Of a stretch of DNA of 64,000 nucleotides, positions 17,185 through 26,603 are shown piece by piece. The notes under the pieces are model-generated. The model saw nothing but the letters and a program-made list of their open reading frames with translations. It was not told where the DNA came from and did not search any database. Both the position numbers and the translations under genes were made by a program. Each line of letters begins with the position of its first letter. Position 1 is the first letter of the stretch. Origin of the DNA: Streptomyces himalayensis subsp. himalayensis (lineage in GTDB: Bacteria > Actinomycetota > Actinomycetes > Streptomycetales > Streptomycetaceae); contig NZ_JACEHE010000025.1 in assembly GCF_013778455.1 (NCBI RefSeq), positions 52,262-116,261 of the forward strand, written 5' to 3'.

Positions 17185-19116
17185 ATGCAGCGCACTTCCG
17201 CCCGGCTGACCTCCGACGCAACGCCGGTCACCTGGCTCGGCGCCAACTACTGGTCGCGTACCGGAGGTCCGCTGATGTGGCGCTCCTACGACCCGGACGT
17301 GGTGACCGAGGAACTGCGCGTCCTGCGCGACCACGGGCTGAACATGACCCGGTCCTTCTACTACTGGCCGGACTTCATGCCCACCCCCTACACCGTGGAC
17401 GAGGAGAAGTGCGCCCTGTTCGCCGACTTCCTGGATCGGCACCAGGAGCTGGGCATGACCACCGTCCCGACCTTCATCGTCGGGCACATGTCCGGTGAGA
17501 ACTGGGACCCGTCCTGGCGCGGCGGCCGCGACCTGTACTCCGACGTATGGATGGTCGCCCGCCAGGCCTGGTTCGCCGGGCAGATGGTGCGCCGTTTCAA
17601 GGAACACCCGGCCGTCGCGGGCTGGCTGGTCTCCAACGAGATGCCCATCTACGGCAACCGCACCCAGGACCGCGAGACCGTCTCGTCCTGGGCCCAGATC
17701 ATCGCCGACGCCGTCCGTGCCGCAGGCGGCACGCAGCCGTTCTCCCTCGGCGAAGGTGCCTGGGGCCGTGAGAACACCGGCAACGAGAACGGCTTCTCGG
17801 TCCGCTACACCGCCGAGATCTGCGACTTCCTGGGCCCGCACGTCTACCGCATGGAGGACGACCCCGTCCGCCAGCACCACGCCGCCGCCTGGGTCTGCGA
17901 ACTCACCGGCACCTTCGGGCGGCCCGTCGTGCTGGAGGAGTTCGGCGTCAGCTCCGACTTCGTCTCCGGCCCGAACGCCGCCCACTACTACCGCCAGGTC
18001 CTGCACAACAGCCTGCTCGCCGGGGCCACCGGCTGGATCGCCTGGAACAACACCGACTACGACAACCTCAAGCACCAACCGCCTTACCTGCACCACGCGT
18101 TCGAGATGCACTTCGGCCTCACCGACGCCAAGGGCACCGCCAAGCCGCAACTGCGCGAGCTGAAGGACTTCGCGGAACTGCTCGAGAAGGTGGACTTCGG
18201 CCGCACCCGGCGCGCCGACACCGACACCGCCGTCGTGATCTCCTCGTACCTGGACACGGAGTACCCCTTCACCCGCCCCGAGGACGCCGACCACATCTAC
18301 CGCACCGCCCGCCAGGCCTGGGTCGCCGGCCGCCTCGCCGGACTCGCCCCGGCCGTCACCCGGGAGAGCGACGACCTACCCGGCGAGGCCAGGCTCTACC
18401 TCGTACCATCCACGAAGCAGCTGCTCTCCCCGACCTGGTACGAGCTGGAGGACCGCGCCCGCGCCGGCGCCACCGTGTACGTCTCCTACTGCCCCGGTTA
18501 CCACGACGAGCAACGCGGCCCCTGGTACGCCCATCTGAACGAGATGTTCGGCGTCGAGCACCAACTGGAGTACGGCCTGGTCGACCCCATCGAGGACGAC
18601 GAGGTGGCCTTCACGTTCGTCCGCCCCTTCGGCAACCTCCCCCAGGGCGCCCGGCTTACCTTCCGCGCCGCCGGGACCGAGAACAGCCGCGTCTTCCTCC
18701 CCGTCGAGCCCACCGACGCCGAGGTGCTCGCGGTCGACGCCCACGGCCGCCCCGCTCTGCTGCTGCGGCGGGTCGGCGAAGGCTCCGTGATCCTGAGCAC
18801 CTACCCCCTCGAGCACATGGCGGCGGTCACCCCGCGGGTCAACCCCGAAGACGGCGTCACCCTGTACGACGCCCTCGGCGCACACGCGGAGGTGCGGCGC
18901 CCGGTCACGGTCGCGGACCCCAGGGTGGTCGTGGACCGCCTGGAGCACGAGGACGGCCGGGTCTTCGTCTGGCTGGTCAGCCAGGCCCGCCAGGAGATCA
19001 TGGTGAAGCCCGTGGTCGAGGGCGACGCCACCCTGTACGACCTCGACGGCACGCCCGCCGACACCGTTTGCCTGCCCGAGCGAGGCGTTCGCGTACTGGA
19101 ACTGCGCGGGGCCTGA
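17185..19116 (+). CDS. Clan GH-A beta-glycosidase (GH5-like, mannosidase type)
   Basis: A 643-residue cytoplasmic glycoside hydrolase. A TIM-barrel domain in the first ~330 residues carries the acid/base Glu in WLVSNEMP (E152) and the nucleophile Glu in VVLEEFGVS (E252), the spacing and contexts of clan GH-A (GH5/GH2-like) retaining enzymes. A second, beta-galactosidase-like domain and a small C-terminal beta domain follow. The start at 17185 has AAGAGGA upstream; an ATG at 17146 would add 13 residues without a ribosome site. Divergent from the importer operon and sharing its operators, it probably degrades the same oligosaccharide from its beta-linked backbone. Beta-mannosidase is my best guess; beta-galactosidase or beta-glucosidase remain possible. 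Confidence 0.78.
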   Translation: MQRTSARLTSDATPVTWLGANYWSRTGGPLMWRSYDPDVVTEELRVLRDHGLNMTRSFYYWPDFMPTPYTVDEEKCALFADFLDRHQELGMTTVPTFIVGHMSGENWDPSWRGGRDLYSDVWMVARQAWFAGQMVRRFKEHPAVAGWLVSNEMPIYGNRTQDRETVSSWAQIIADAVRAAGGTQPFSLGEGAWGRENTGNENGFSVRYTAEICDFLGPHVYRMEDDPVRQHHAAAWVCELTGTFGRPVVLEEFGVSSDFVSGPNAAHYYRQVLHNSLLAGATGWIAWNNTDYDNLKHQPPYLHHAFEMHFGLTDAKGTAKPQLRELKDFAELLEKVDFGRTRRADTDTAVVISSYLDTEYPFTRPEDADHIYRTARQAWVAGRLAGLAPAVTRESDDLPGEARLYLVPSTKQLLSPTWYELEDRARAGATVYVSYCPGYHDEQRGPWYAHLNEMFGVEHQLEYGLVDPIEDDEVAFTFVRPFGNLPQGARLTFRAAGTENSRVFLPVEPTDAEVLAVDAHGRPALLLRRVGEGSVILSTYPLEHMAAVTPRVNPEDGVTLYDALGAHAEVRRPVTVADPRVVVDRLEHEDGRVFVWLVSQARQEIMVKPVVEGDATLYDLDGTPADTVCLPERGVRVLELRGA

Positions 19117-19184
19117 CACCCGTACCCCTGGAAGTGCGCCGGTCCTGACCCTCGCACCTTACGACCCGTAGGAGGAGCCCCGCC

Positions 19185-19277
19185 GTGCCGCTCAACGACA
19201 CCTGGAACACGCCGACAGTTCCAGCCCGAACTCGAGTGGCTTGTGCCGGCGGCCCACCTGCTCGCTCAATGTCTTGA
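19185..19277 (+). pseudogene. Truncated 5' end of a gene following the glycosidase
   Basis: A strong ribosome site (GGAGGAGCCCCGCC) leads to a GTG and the peptide VPLNDTWNTP, a convincing gene start 69 bases after the glycosidase stop. The frame ends after 30 codons because about 20-30 bases in it runs into sequence that is antisense to an SsuD-like remnant. The rest of the gene was presumably lost in a deletion. Its identity cannot be told from about ten residues. Confidence 0.5.
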
Positions 19278-19416
19278 GCCGGCTGATGCGTGTGTCGCGG
19301 TACGCGGCCAGGTTGTCCAGTCCGCTGACGATGTTGACCAGGGCCCGTCCACGACTGAGTTGGTCGAGCGTCGCCGTGCGCCGGCGAAATGAGCCGACCG
19401 CCAAGATTGGTGACAG
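19210..19416 (-). pseudogene. Remnant of an SsuD-like flavin-dependent monooxygenase
   Basis: Read on the minus strand this stretch encodes TATLDQLSRGRALVNIVSG, a close match to the conserved block of alkanesulfonate monooxygenase (SsuD/LLM class). It is followed directly by RLKTLSEQVGR and LEFGLEL, which match a segment that in intact SsuD lies some 70 residues further on. So the middle is deleted and both termini are missing. It has no start or ribosome site of its own. Confidence 0.65.
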
Positions 19417-19503
19417 TGACACATGAGTGGCGTGGCTCATATGGCACGGAACAGGCGTCGCCGACAGCATGGTGCGCGACACCGGCAGGCGAAAGGATCC
19501 TGA

Positions 19504-22500
19504 ATGTTCCGCAAGGTGCTGGTCGCCAACCGTGGTGAGATCGCGATTCGCGCGTTCCGTGCCGGCTATGAGCTGGGCGCGAGAACCGTCGCCGTCTTCC
19601 CGCACGAGGACCGCAACTCGCTGCACCGGCTGAAGGCCGACGAGGCCTATGAGATCGGCCAGCCGGGACACCCGGTGCGGGCCTACCTCTCCGTCGAGGA
19701 GGTCGTCCGGGCGGCGCGCCGGGCGGGAGCGGACGCCGTGTATCCGGGCTACGGGTTCCTGTCCGAGAACCCCGACCTGGCGCGCGCGTGCGAGGCGGCG
19801 GGCATCGTCTTCGTCGGGCCGAGCGCGGAGACGCTCGAGCTGACGGGCAACAAGGCGCGCGCGGTGGCCGCCGCCCGCGTGGCCGGCGTACCGGTGCTGG
19901 GCTCCTCGGCGCCCTCCACCGACGTGGACGAACTGGTCCGTGCCGCCGAGGACATCGGCTTCCCGGTGTTCGTCAAGGCCGTCGCCGGCGGCGGCGGGCG
20001 CGGCATGCGCCGCGTCGAGGACCCCGCCCAGTTGCGCGAGTCCATCGAGGCGGCCGCCCGCGAGGCGGCGTCCGCCTTCGGCGACCCCACAGTCTTCCTG
20101 GAGAAGGCCGTCGTCGATCCCCGCCACATCGAGGTGCAGATCCTCGCCGACGGGCAGGGCAACGTCATCCACCTGTTCGAGCGCGACTGCTCGCTGCAGC
20201 GCCGCCATCAGAAGGTGATCGAGATGGCGCCCGCGCCGAACCTCGACCCGGCGCTGCGCGAGCGGATCTGCGCCGACGCCGTGCGGTTCGCCCGGGAGAT
20301 CGGCTACCGCAACGCGGGCACCGTGGAGTTCCTGCTCGACCGCGACGGCAACCACGTCTTCATCGAGATGAACCCGCGCATCCAGGTCGAGCACACGGTG
20401 ACCGAGGAGGTCACCGACGTCGACCTCGTGCAGTCGCAGCTGCGCATCGCCGCCGGCGAGACGCTGGCCGACCTCGGGCTGTCACAGGAGGCCGTCACGC
20501 TGCGCGGCGCCGCACTGCAGTGCCGTATCACCACCGAGGACCCGGCGAACGGCTTCCGCCCGGACACCGGCCGGATCAGCGCCTATCGCTCGCCGGGCGG
20601 GTCGGGCATCCGTCTGGACGGCGGCACCACCCACGCCGGTACGGAGATCAGCGCGCATTTCGACTCCATGCTGGTCAAACTCACGTGCCGGGGCCGGGAC
20701 TTCCAGGCCGCGATCGGGCGCGCCCGGCGTGCCGTGGCCGAGTTCCGCATCCGGGGCGTGGCCACGAACATCCCGTTCCTGCAGGCCGTGCTGGACGACC
20801 CGGACTTCCGGGCCGGACAGGTCACCACGTCGTTCATCGAACAGCGTCCGCACCTGCTCACCGCCCGCCACTCCGCCGACCGCGGTACGAAGCTGCTCAC
20901 CTACCTCGCCGACGTCACGGTGAACAAGCCCCACGGTGAGCGGCCCGAGCTGATCGACCCGATCACCAAGCTGCCACCGCTGCCGGCCACGGAACCGCCC
21001 GCCGGATCCCGGCAGCGGCTCGCCGAACTCGGACCGGAAGGGTTCGCCCGATGGCTGCGCGAGTCTCCGACCATCGGCGTCACCGACACCACGTTCCGGG
21101 ACGCCCACCAGTCGCTGCTCGCCACGCGGGTGCGTACCAAGGACCTGCTCGCGGTCGCCCCGGTGGTGGCGCGGACCCTGCCGCAGCTGCTGTCCCTGGA
21201 GTGCTGGGGCGGCGCCACCTATGACGTCGCGCTCCGCTTCCTCGCCGAGGACCCCTGGGAGCGCCTGGCAGCCCTGCGCGAGGCGGTGCCGAACATCTGC
21301 TTGCAGATGCTGCTGCGCGGCCGCAACACCGTGGGCTACACGCCGTACCCGACCGAGGTGACCGACGCCTTCGTGCAGGAGGCCGCGACCACCGGCATCG
21401 ACGTCTTCCGTATCTTCGACGCGCTCAACGACGTCGAGCAGATGCGGCCCGCCATCGACGCCGTGCGGGAGACCGGAACGGCCGTCGCCGAGGTCGCGCT
21501 GTGCTACACCTCCGACCTGTCCGACCCGTCCGAGCGGCTGTACACCCTCGACTACTACCTCCGGCTGGCCGAGCAGATCGTGGCCGCGGGCGCCCATGTC
21601 CTGGCCGTCAAGGACATGGCGGGGCTGCTGCGCGCCCCGGCGGCCGCGACGCTGGTATCGGCCCTGCGCCGGGAGTTCGACCTGCCTGTGCACATCCACA
21701 CCCACGACACCGCGGGCGGCCAGCTCGCCACCTACCTCGCCGCGATCCAGGCGGGTGCGGACGCGGTGGACGGCGCGGTGGCGTCGATGGCGGGCACCAC
21801 CTCGCAGCCGTCGCTGTCGGCGATCGTTGCCGCGACCGACCACTCCGAGCGGCCGACCGGTCTCGACCTCCAGGCCGTCGGCGACCTCGAGCCGTACTGG
21901 GAGAGCGTCCGCAAGGTCTACGCACCCTTCGAGGCGGGCCTGGCCTCGCCGACCGGGCGCGTCTACCACCATGAGATCCCCGGCGGGCAGCTCTCGAACC
22001 TGCGTACCCAGGCGATCGCGCTGGGCCTCGGCGAACGCTTCGAGGAGATCGAGGCGATGTACGCCGCCGCCGACCGTATCCTCGGCCGGCTCGTGAAGGT
22101 CACCCCTTCGTCTAAGGTGGTCGGCGACCTCGCCCTTCATCTGGTGGGCGCCGGTGTGTCCCCGGAGGACTTCGAGGCGACGCCGGACAGGTTCGACATC
22201 CCGGACTCTGTCATCGGGTTCCTGCGCGGCGAGTTGGGCAACCCGCCCGGGGGATGGCCGGAGCCGTTCCGTACCAAGGCGCTGGAGGGCCGCGCCGACC
22301 CCAAGCCCGTGCAGGAGCTCACCGCGGACGACCGTACGGCGTTGGCGAAGGACCGGCGCGCGACGCTCAACCGGCTGCTGTTCCCCGGGCCGACGCGTGA
22401 GTACGAGACGCACCGCCAGGCGTACGGCGACACCAGCGTGCTGGACAGCAAGGACTTCTTCTACGGGCTCCGTCCCGCGAAGGAGTACGCCGTCGACCTC

Positions 22501-22878
22501 GAACCCGGTGTCCGGCTGCTCATCGAGCTGGAGGCCGTCGGCGAGGCCGACGAACGCGGTATGCGCACCGTGATGTCCACCCTGAACGGTCAGTTGCGGC
22601 CGATCCAGGTACGCGACACGGCGGCAGCCTCGGACATCCCGGCGACCGAGAAGGCCGACCGGGCCAACCCCGGCCATGTGGCCGCGCCGTTCGCCGGAGT
22701 GGTGACGCTCGCGGTCGCCGAGGGAGACGAGGTGGCGGCCGGCGCCACGGTGGCCACGATCGAGGCGATGAAGATGGAGGCCGCGATCACCGCCCCGAAG
22801 GCCGGGACGGTGGCCAGGCTGGCCATCAACCAGATCCAGCAGGTGGAGGGCGGAGACCTGCTCGTCGAGATCGGCTGA
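19504..22878 (+). CDS. pyc: Pyruvate carboxylase
   Basis: A full-length 1124-residue anaplerotic enzyme. Order of domains: biotin carboxylase with ATP-grasp (1-450; KAVAGGGGRGMRR glycine loop, FIEMNPRIQVEHTVTE), carboxyltransferase (about 520-800; TDTTFRDAHQSLLATRVRTK metal and substrate site), PYC tetramer/OADA-like domain, and biotin carrier (1050-1124) with the biotinylated Lys in EAMKMEA (K1090). It converts pyruvate and bicarbonate to oxaloacetate with ATP. GAAAGGA precedes the ATG at 19504. It stands alone, with a strong terminator after the stop. Confidence 0.97.
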   Translation: MFRKVLVANRGEIAIRAFRAGYELGARTVAVFPHEDRNSLHRLKADEAYEIGQPGHPVRAYLSVEEVVRAARRAGADAVYPGYGFLSENPDLARACEAAGIVFVGPSAETLELTGNKARAVAAARVAGVPVLGSSAPSTDVDELVRAAEDIGFPVFVKAVAGGGGRGMRRVEDPAQLRESIEAAAREAASAFGDPTVFLEKAVVDPRHIEVQILADGQGNVIHLFERDCSLQRRHQKVIEMAPAPNLDPALRERICADAVRFAREIGYRNAGTVEFLLDRDGNHVFIEMNPRIQVEHTVTEEVTDVDLVQSQLRIAAGETLADLGLSQEAVTLRGAALQCRITTEDPANGFRPDTGRISAYRSPGGSGIRLDGGTTHAGTEISAHFDSMLVKLTCRGRDFQAAIGRARRAVAEFRIRGVATNIPFLQAVLDDPDFRAGQVTTSFIEQRPHLLTARHSADRGTKLLTYLADVTVNKPHGERPELIDPITKLPPLPATEPPAGSRQRLAELGPEGFARWLRESPTIGVTDTTFRDAHQSLLATRVRTKDLLAVAPVVARTLPQLLSLECWGGATYDVALRFLAEDPWERLAALREAVPNICLQMLLRGRNTVGYTPYPTEVTDAFVQEAATTGIDVFRIFDALNDVEQMRPAIDAVRETGTAVAEVALCYTSDLSDPSERLYTLDYYLRLAEQIVAAGAHVLAVKDMAGLLRAPAAATLVSALRREFDLPVHIHTHDTAGGQLATYLAAIQAGADAVDGAVASMAGTTSQPSLSAIVAATDHSERPTGLDLQAVGDLEPYWESVRKVYAPFEAGLASPTGRVYHHEIPGGQLSNLRTQAIALGLGERFEEIEAMYAAADRILGRLVKVTPSSKVVGDLALHLVGAGVSPEDFEATPDRFDIPDSVIGFLRGELGNPPGGWPEPFRTKALEGRADPKPVQELTADDRTALAKDRRATLNRLLFPGPTREYETHRQAYGDTSVLDSKDFFYGLRPAKEYAVDLEPGVRLLIELEAVGEADERGMRTVMSTLNGQLRPIQVRDTAAASDIPATEKADRANPGHVAAPFAGVVTLAVAEGDEVAAGATVATIEAMKMEAAITAPKAGTVARLAINQIQQVEGGDLLVEIG

Positions 22879-22893
22879 TCCCCATCGCGCACG

Positions 22894-22931
22894 AGTGCGG
22901 GGCAGGACACGTGGGTGTCCTGCCCCGCACT
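22894..22931. terminator. Strong bidirectional terminator after pyc
   Basis: A perfect 17-bp stem (AGTGCGGGGCAGGACAC at 22894-22910 with its complement at 22915-22931) closes a GTGG loop, 16 bases after the pyc stop and 11 before the end of the convergent oxidoreductase gene. Confidence 0.92.
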
Positions 22932-22941
22932 GTCGCTGCTG

Positions 22942-23835
22942 TCATCGCGTCCCGATGCCGTTGGCCAACTGTGCTTCAGCCGTGGCGAGTATCTCCGTCA
23001 CTCGTAGTCCGAGAGCGGCGTCGCAGGGGTGCGGTCGGCCGGTGCGGGCCCCGGCGAGGAGAGCGTCAGCGGCTCGAGTGAGGGCGTGAACCGGTCCATC
23101 GGAGGATGCGGGCAGGACGGTCACCCCCGCCTTGCCGCGCAGCTCGACAGTGGCTCCGGCAGCCGCGGGCGGAGCGGTGAGGCTGAGGGTCAGGGTGCTC
23201 GACGCCCCGCTGACGTGTTCGAGGACCAGGTGGACGGTGTCCTGCGGGCCGCGTGCCGCGGCCGCCACCTGCTTCACGTCGCCGAGAACCGGCAACAGTA
23301 CGGACAGGGCGTGAGGGCCGACGTCCCACAGGGCGCCCTTTTCCCGCCGCCATGGCGACGCCGCGAACGGGCTGTCGCTGGTGAACACCGAGCCGAGCCA
23401 CTCGGCGCGTGCGGTGAACCAGCCGTCCACAGCGGCCTGTTCGGTGATCCAGTCTTCCGTCGCGGTCTGGAAACGGGCGGTGAAGAAGACGACGGAAGTG
23501 ACGTCGGCCTGTTCGGCCGCCTCGACGACGGCCCGCCCCTCCTCGACGCTCAAAGCGAGGGGCTTGTCGAGCAGCAGATGGCAGTGCGCCTGCGCGGCGC
23601 GCACCGCGAGTGGGGCCTGAACGGAGGGCGGCAGGGCGATGGCCACCGCGTCCACCTCGGCGAGCAGGGCGTCGACGTCGTCGTATGCGCGTGCACCGTG
23701 ACGGTCGGCCAGGGCCTTGGCCGCGTCCGGGCGCCTGCCCCACACCCCCACGAAGTCCAGTTCACGATGCCCGCTCAACGCGGGGGCGTAGGCTGCCTCG
23801 GCCCACGGTCCTGTACCGAGCAATCCGATGCGCAT
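22942..23835 (-). CDS. Gfo/Idh/MocA-family oxidoreductase
   Basis: A 297-residue NAD(P)-dependent dehydrogenase. The Rossmann motif GLLGTGPWAEAAYAPAL starts at residue 4 and the family's catalytic-lysine motif reads LLDKPLALS (about 92-100), followed by the alpha/beta substrate domain. The ATG at 23835 sits right before the Rossmann strand. The family acts on sugars, inositols and their derivatives; the substrate here is unknown. It is convergent with pyc. Confidence 0.85.
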   Translation of the reverse strand: MRIGLLGTGPWAEAAYAPALSGHRELDFVGVWGRRPDAAKALADRHGARAYDDVDALLAEVDAVAIALPPSVQAPLAVRAAQAHCHLLLDKPLALSVEEGRAVVEAAEQADVTSVVFFTARFQTATEDWITEQAAVDGWFTARAEWLGSVFTSDSPFAASPWRREKGALWDVGPHALSVLLPVLGDVKQVAAAARGPQDTVHLVLEHVSGASSTLTLSLTAPPAAAGATVELRGKAGVTVLPASSDGPVHALTRAADALLAGARTGRPHPCDAALGLRVTEILATAEAQLANGIGTR

Positions 23836-24087
23836 GCCGCCGCCCCTCGTCGTCCACGATCCCGTCCGGCAACCGATACCGGTCGCCCGACCGCCAGTGT
23901 GCAGTGAGGCTTTCATACCGGCCCCGACGGTGCACGACCACCCATCGTGCCGGGGACCGGTGTGGGCGCGCCCGCCGGTGCCTGGTGCGCCTGTGCCGGG
24001 GACCGAGACGGGCGCACCTCTCAGTGCGTGGTGCGCCCGTACCGGCCTACGTGAACGGCTCCTGCCGGAACCCGGCCCCTTTCGCGA

Positions 24088-25320
24088 TCAGTCCGCCGTC
24101 GTCTCCCAGCCGTAGTCGGGCAGCTGGAAGAAGGTGTCGCCGTCGACCGTGTCGGCGGTGCCCGAGGCGAGGCCGCCCAGCAGCGACTCGACGCCCGTGC
24201 GCACCGCCTTCACGAACATGCCCTTCTGCGCCTGCCCGAGGTCGTCCTGTTGGCCGCGCACCTCGAACAGCACCGTGCCGGTGCCGTTGAGCGCGAATGC
24301 GGAGCGGCCTTGTCCCGCGTACTCGCGGGTGTCGGGATGGAGATAGCGGGCCGTCGAGGCGAGCCGCGACTGGGAGCCGAAGGCATCCGCGATGCCGTTC
24401 GCCACGGTCACCGCGTAACGCCGCGACTTGTCCTGGTCGAGCTTGGGCCAGTCCTTCTTGTACTTGGCACCGTCGTTGACACCGAGCGGCGGGTAGTCCA
24501 GCGAGACCGTGACGAGTTTGCCGTCCTGCGGCCCGCCGGTGATCCGCTCGCACGGCCCCATGTGATGCAGATCGATGTACGCGTCCACCGCGCCTTTCTC
24601 GTCGCGCAGCGCCGTGTAGGTGTCGCGGATGGCGCGGGACTCCGGCGAGAGGAAGAAACCGGCGTCGGTCTGCTGGCCGGGCAGATCAGCGGCGCGCGGG
24701 GTGTAGTCGAGGTCCGGGTTGAAGTCCCGGTTGAGGTCGTAGCCCGGCTGGGCGATCCCGTCGCCGGTGAGGCTGTGGTACCAGGCCCGCGGCGCCCCGG
24801 CCAGCTGCGGGAACTGTGCGAGGGTCTCGTCCCAGGAGCGCACGTTGATACGGCGGTTGAGCTCACCGCCGTCCGGGTTCACCATCGGCATCGCCACCAG
24901 CGTGACCTCGCTGAGGAGCTGGTGGGTGGCGGCGTCGTCGCTGGAGCCGAGGTCCTTGAGGATGCCCAACAGGGCCTCGGTGCCGGTGCGTTCGTTCCCG
25001 TGGATGGCGCTGGTCACCAGCAGCACGCGGTCGCCGGTGCCGACGCGGGCCGCGTACAGGTCCCGGCCCTGGGTGGTGCGGCCCGCTACATCGACCTGGA
25101 CGCGGCCCTTGCTGGTCTGCTCGATCTGGTCCAGCTCCTCCGTGAGCTGGGCGTAGTCGGTCCATCCGGACCATGACGGATCGTCCTTCACCGGGCAGTT
25201 CCCCGGCTCGGCCGACGCGGCCGACGCGGCCGGTGGGAGGGCCAGGACGACTGCCCCGAGCGCGGCGGCGACGGCGACGGCGCAACGCAACGGGCGGCGG
25301 GTCAGCGGTGTGACAGACAA
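24088..25320 (-). CDS. Secreted M14 zinc carboxypeptidase
   Basis: A 410-residue exported peptidase of the M14 (carboxypeptidase A/D) fold. Zinc ligands are visible as HGNE (H107, E110) and H252 in IDLHHMG; the catalytic Glu is E353 in VLFEVRG. The start is read as TTG at 25320: GAGGAG lies 6 bases upstream and a clean signal peptide follows (Arg-rich n-region, long hydrophobic stretch, PAASAASA cleavage zone). ATG codons further upstream have no ribosome site. It probably trims C-terminal residues of extracellular peptides or murein peptides. Confidence 0.88.
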   Translation of the reverse strand: MSVTPLTRRPLRCAVAVAAALGAVVLALPPAASAASAEPGNCPVKDDPSWSGWTDYAQLTEELDQIEQTSKGRVQVDVAGRTTQGRDLYAARVGTGDRVLLVTSAIHGNERTGTEALLGILKDLGSSDDAATHQLLSEVTLVAMPMVNPDGGELNRRINVRSWDETLAQFPQLAGAPRAWYHSLTGDGIAQPGYDLNRDFNPDLDYTPRAADLPGQQTDAGFFLSPESRAIRDTYTALRDEKGAVDAYIDLHHMGPCERITGGPQDGKLVTVSLDYPPLGVNDGAKYKKDWPKLDQDKSRRYAVTVANGIADAFGSQSRLASTARYLHPDTREYAGQGRSAFALNGTGTVLFEVRGQQDDLGQAQKGMFVKAVRTGVESLLGGLASGTADTVDGDTFFQLPDYGWETTAD

Positions 25321-25426
25321 ACGGTGCTCCTCACGACGGGTGGCAAGTGGGGCCGGTGCGCTGGACGTGGGGGGTGACACGAAGGATCTTGGTCTGTTGT
25401 CAGGTCTCGGTCAACACCGCCTAGGT

Positions 25427-25496
25427 TGCCTGGTGCCTGGTGCCTGGTGCCTGGTGCCTGGTGCCTGGTGCCTGGTGCCCGGTCCCCGGTGCCCGG
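25427..25496. repeat. 7-base tandem repeat TGCCTGG
   Basis: Seven exact copies of TGCCTGG (25427-25475) are followed by three degraded copies (TGCCCGG, TCCCCGG, TGCCCGG). The array sits between the divergent carboxypeptidase and aldo/keto reductase genes, about 90 bases ahead of the latter's start. Copy number could change by slippage and alter promoter spacing. Confidence 0.95.
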
Positions 25497-25587
25497 TGCG
25501 GTGCGCGGTGCCCGGGGCGGAGTGGCCGGTGCGCGGCACCGTGACGGTCGACGGAATGCGATCATCCGCGCGGGCGTTGACCCTCAC

Positions 25588-26532
25588 ATGACGTCCCTAC
25601 GCAAGCTTGGCTCATCCGCTCTCGAGGTTTTCCCCCTGGCTCTCGGCGGCAACGTCTTCGGCTGGACCGCCGACGAGGCGCAGTCCTTCGCCGTCCTCGA
25701 CGCCTACGCGGAGGCCGGCGGCAACTTCATCGACACCGCCGACTCCTACTCCGCGTGGGTCGAGGGCAACCAGGGAGGCGAGTCCGAGACAGTCATCGGC
25801 AACTGGCTGGCCGTGCGCGGCAACCGGTCCGATGTTGTCGTCGCCACCAAGGTCGGGGCCCATCCGCAGTACAAGGGCCTGTCCGCCGCCACCATCAAGG
25901 CGGCCGCCGACGCGTCCCTGCGCCGTCTGCGCACCGACTACATCGATCTCTACTACACGCACTTCGACGACCCCTCCGTTCCCGTCGAGGAGATCATCAC
26001 CGCGCTCGACGAGCTGGTCCGGGCGGGCAAGGTGCGGGCGATCGGTGCCTCCAACATCACCCCGGAGCGGCTCCAGGAGTCCCTGGACTTCTCCGACCGT
26101 GCGGGCCTGGCCCGTTACACCGTGTTGCAGCCCCACTACAACCTGGTCTCCCGCGACACGTATGAAGGGGGCCTGCAGGCCGTCGCCGACCGCGCCGGTC
26201 TCGCCGCCGTGCCGTACTACGCGCTTGCTTCCGGCTTCCTGACCGGCAAGTACCGGCCCGGTACGACGGTCGACAGCCCGCGGGCCGGGGGTGCGGCCGC
26301 CTACCTGCAGAGCGAGCGGGGTGTACGCGTTCTCGCCGCGCTCGACGAGATCGCGCAGGAGCGCGGTGCCGCGGTCCCGACCGTGGCCCTGGCATGGCTC
26401 GCCGCCCAGCCGACGGTCGCCGCGCCGATCGCCAGTGCCCGCACGGTCGAGCAGCTGCCGGCACTGGTCGCGGTGGCCGACCTCAAGCTGGCGGGTGAGG
26501 AGCTGGCAAAGCTGGACGCCGCGTCCGCGTAA
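25588..26532 (+). CDS. Aldo/keto reductase
   Basis: A 314-residue NADPH-dependent (beta/alpha)8 oxidoreductase. The catalytic tetrad is visible: Asp and Tyr in FIDTADSYSAW, Lys in VVATKVGAH, His in YYTHFDDP. The C-terminal NADP site lies around PIASARTVEQL. The ATG at 25588 lacks a good ribosome site, so the message may be leaderless or nearly so; a longer frame from 25426 would translate the tandem repeat and is unlikely. The substrate is unknown; the YajO/general stress-type subfamily is likely. Confidence 0.9.
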   Translation: MTSLRKLGSSALEVFPLALGGNVFGWTADEAQSFAVLDAYAEAGGNFIDTADSYSAWVEGNQGGESETVIGNWLAVRGNRSDVVVATKVGAHPQYKGLSAATIKAAADASLRRLRTDYIDLYYTHFDDPSVPVEEIITALDELVRAGKVRAIGASNITPERLQESLDFSDRAGLARYTVLQPHYNLVSRDTYEGGLQAVADRAGLAAVPYYALASGFLTGKYRPGTTVDSPRAGGAAAYLQSERGVRVLAALDEIAQERGAAVPTVALAWLAAQPTVAAPIASARTVEQLPALVAVADLKLAGEELAKLDAASA

Positions 26533-26546
26533 GCAACAGGCAGGGT

Positions 26547-26577
26547 GAGCCGGCCCCGTCCGCACGGTGGCCGGCTC
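26547..26577. terminator. Bidirectional terminator hairpin
   Basis: GAGCCGGCC (26547-26555) pairs with GGCCGGCTC (26569-26577) between the convergent aldo/keto reductase and SMP-30 genes. Confidence 0.7.
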
Positions 26578-26603
26578 CACCAACGAGCGCATGCCCGTGG
26601 AAG

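Noticed and set aside
20482..22677. 731-codon antisense frame within pyc
   Set aside because: Lies wholly opposite a certain pyruvate carboxylase gene; composition is Val/Gly/Arg-rich without motifs.
25427..25496. Repeat array considered as CRISPR
   Set aside because: Units are 7 bases with no spacers; it is a simple tandem repeat. The 15-base arrays at 48154 and 54751 were rejected for the same reason.
25426..25587. N-terminal extension of the aldo/keto reductase through the tandem repeat
   Set aside because: Would give a repetitive, family-foreign leader; the family start matches the ATG at 25588.
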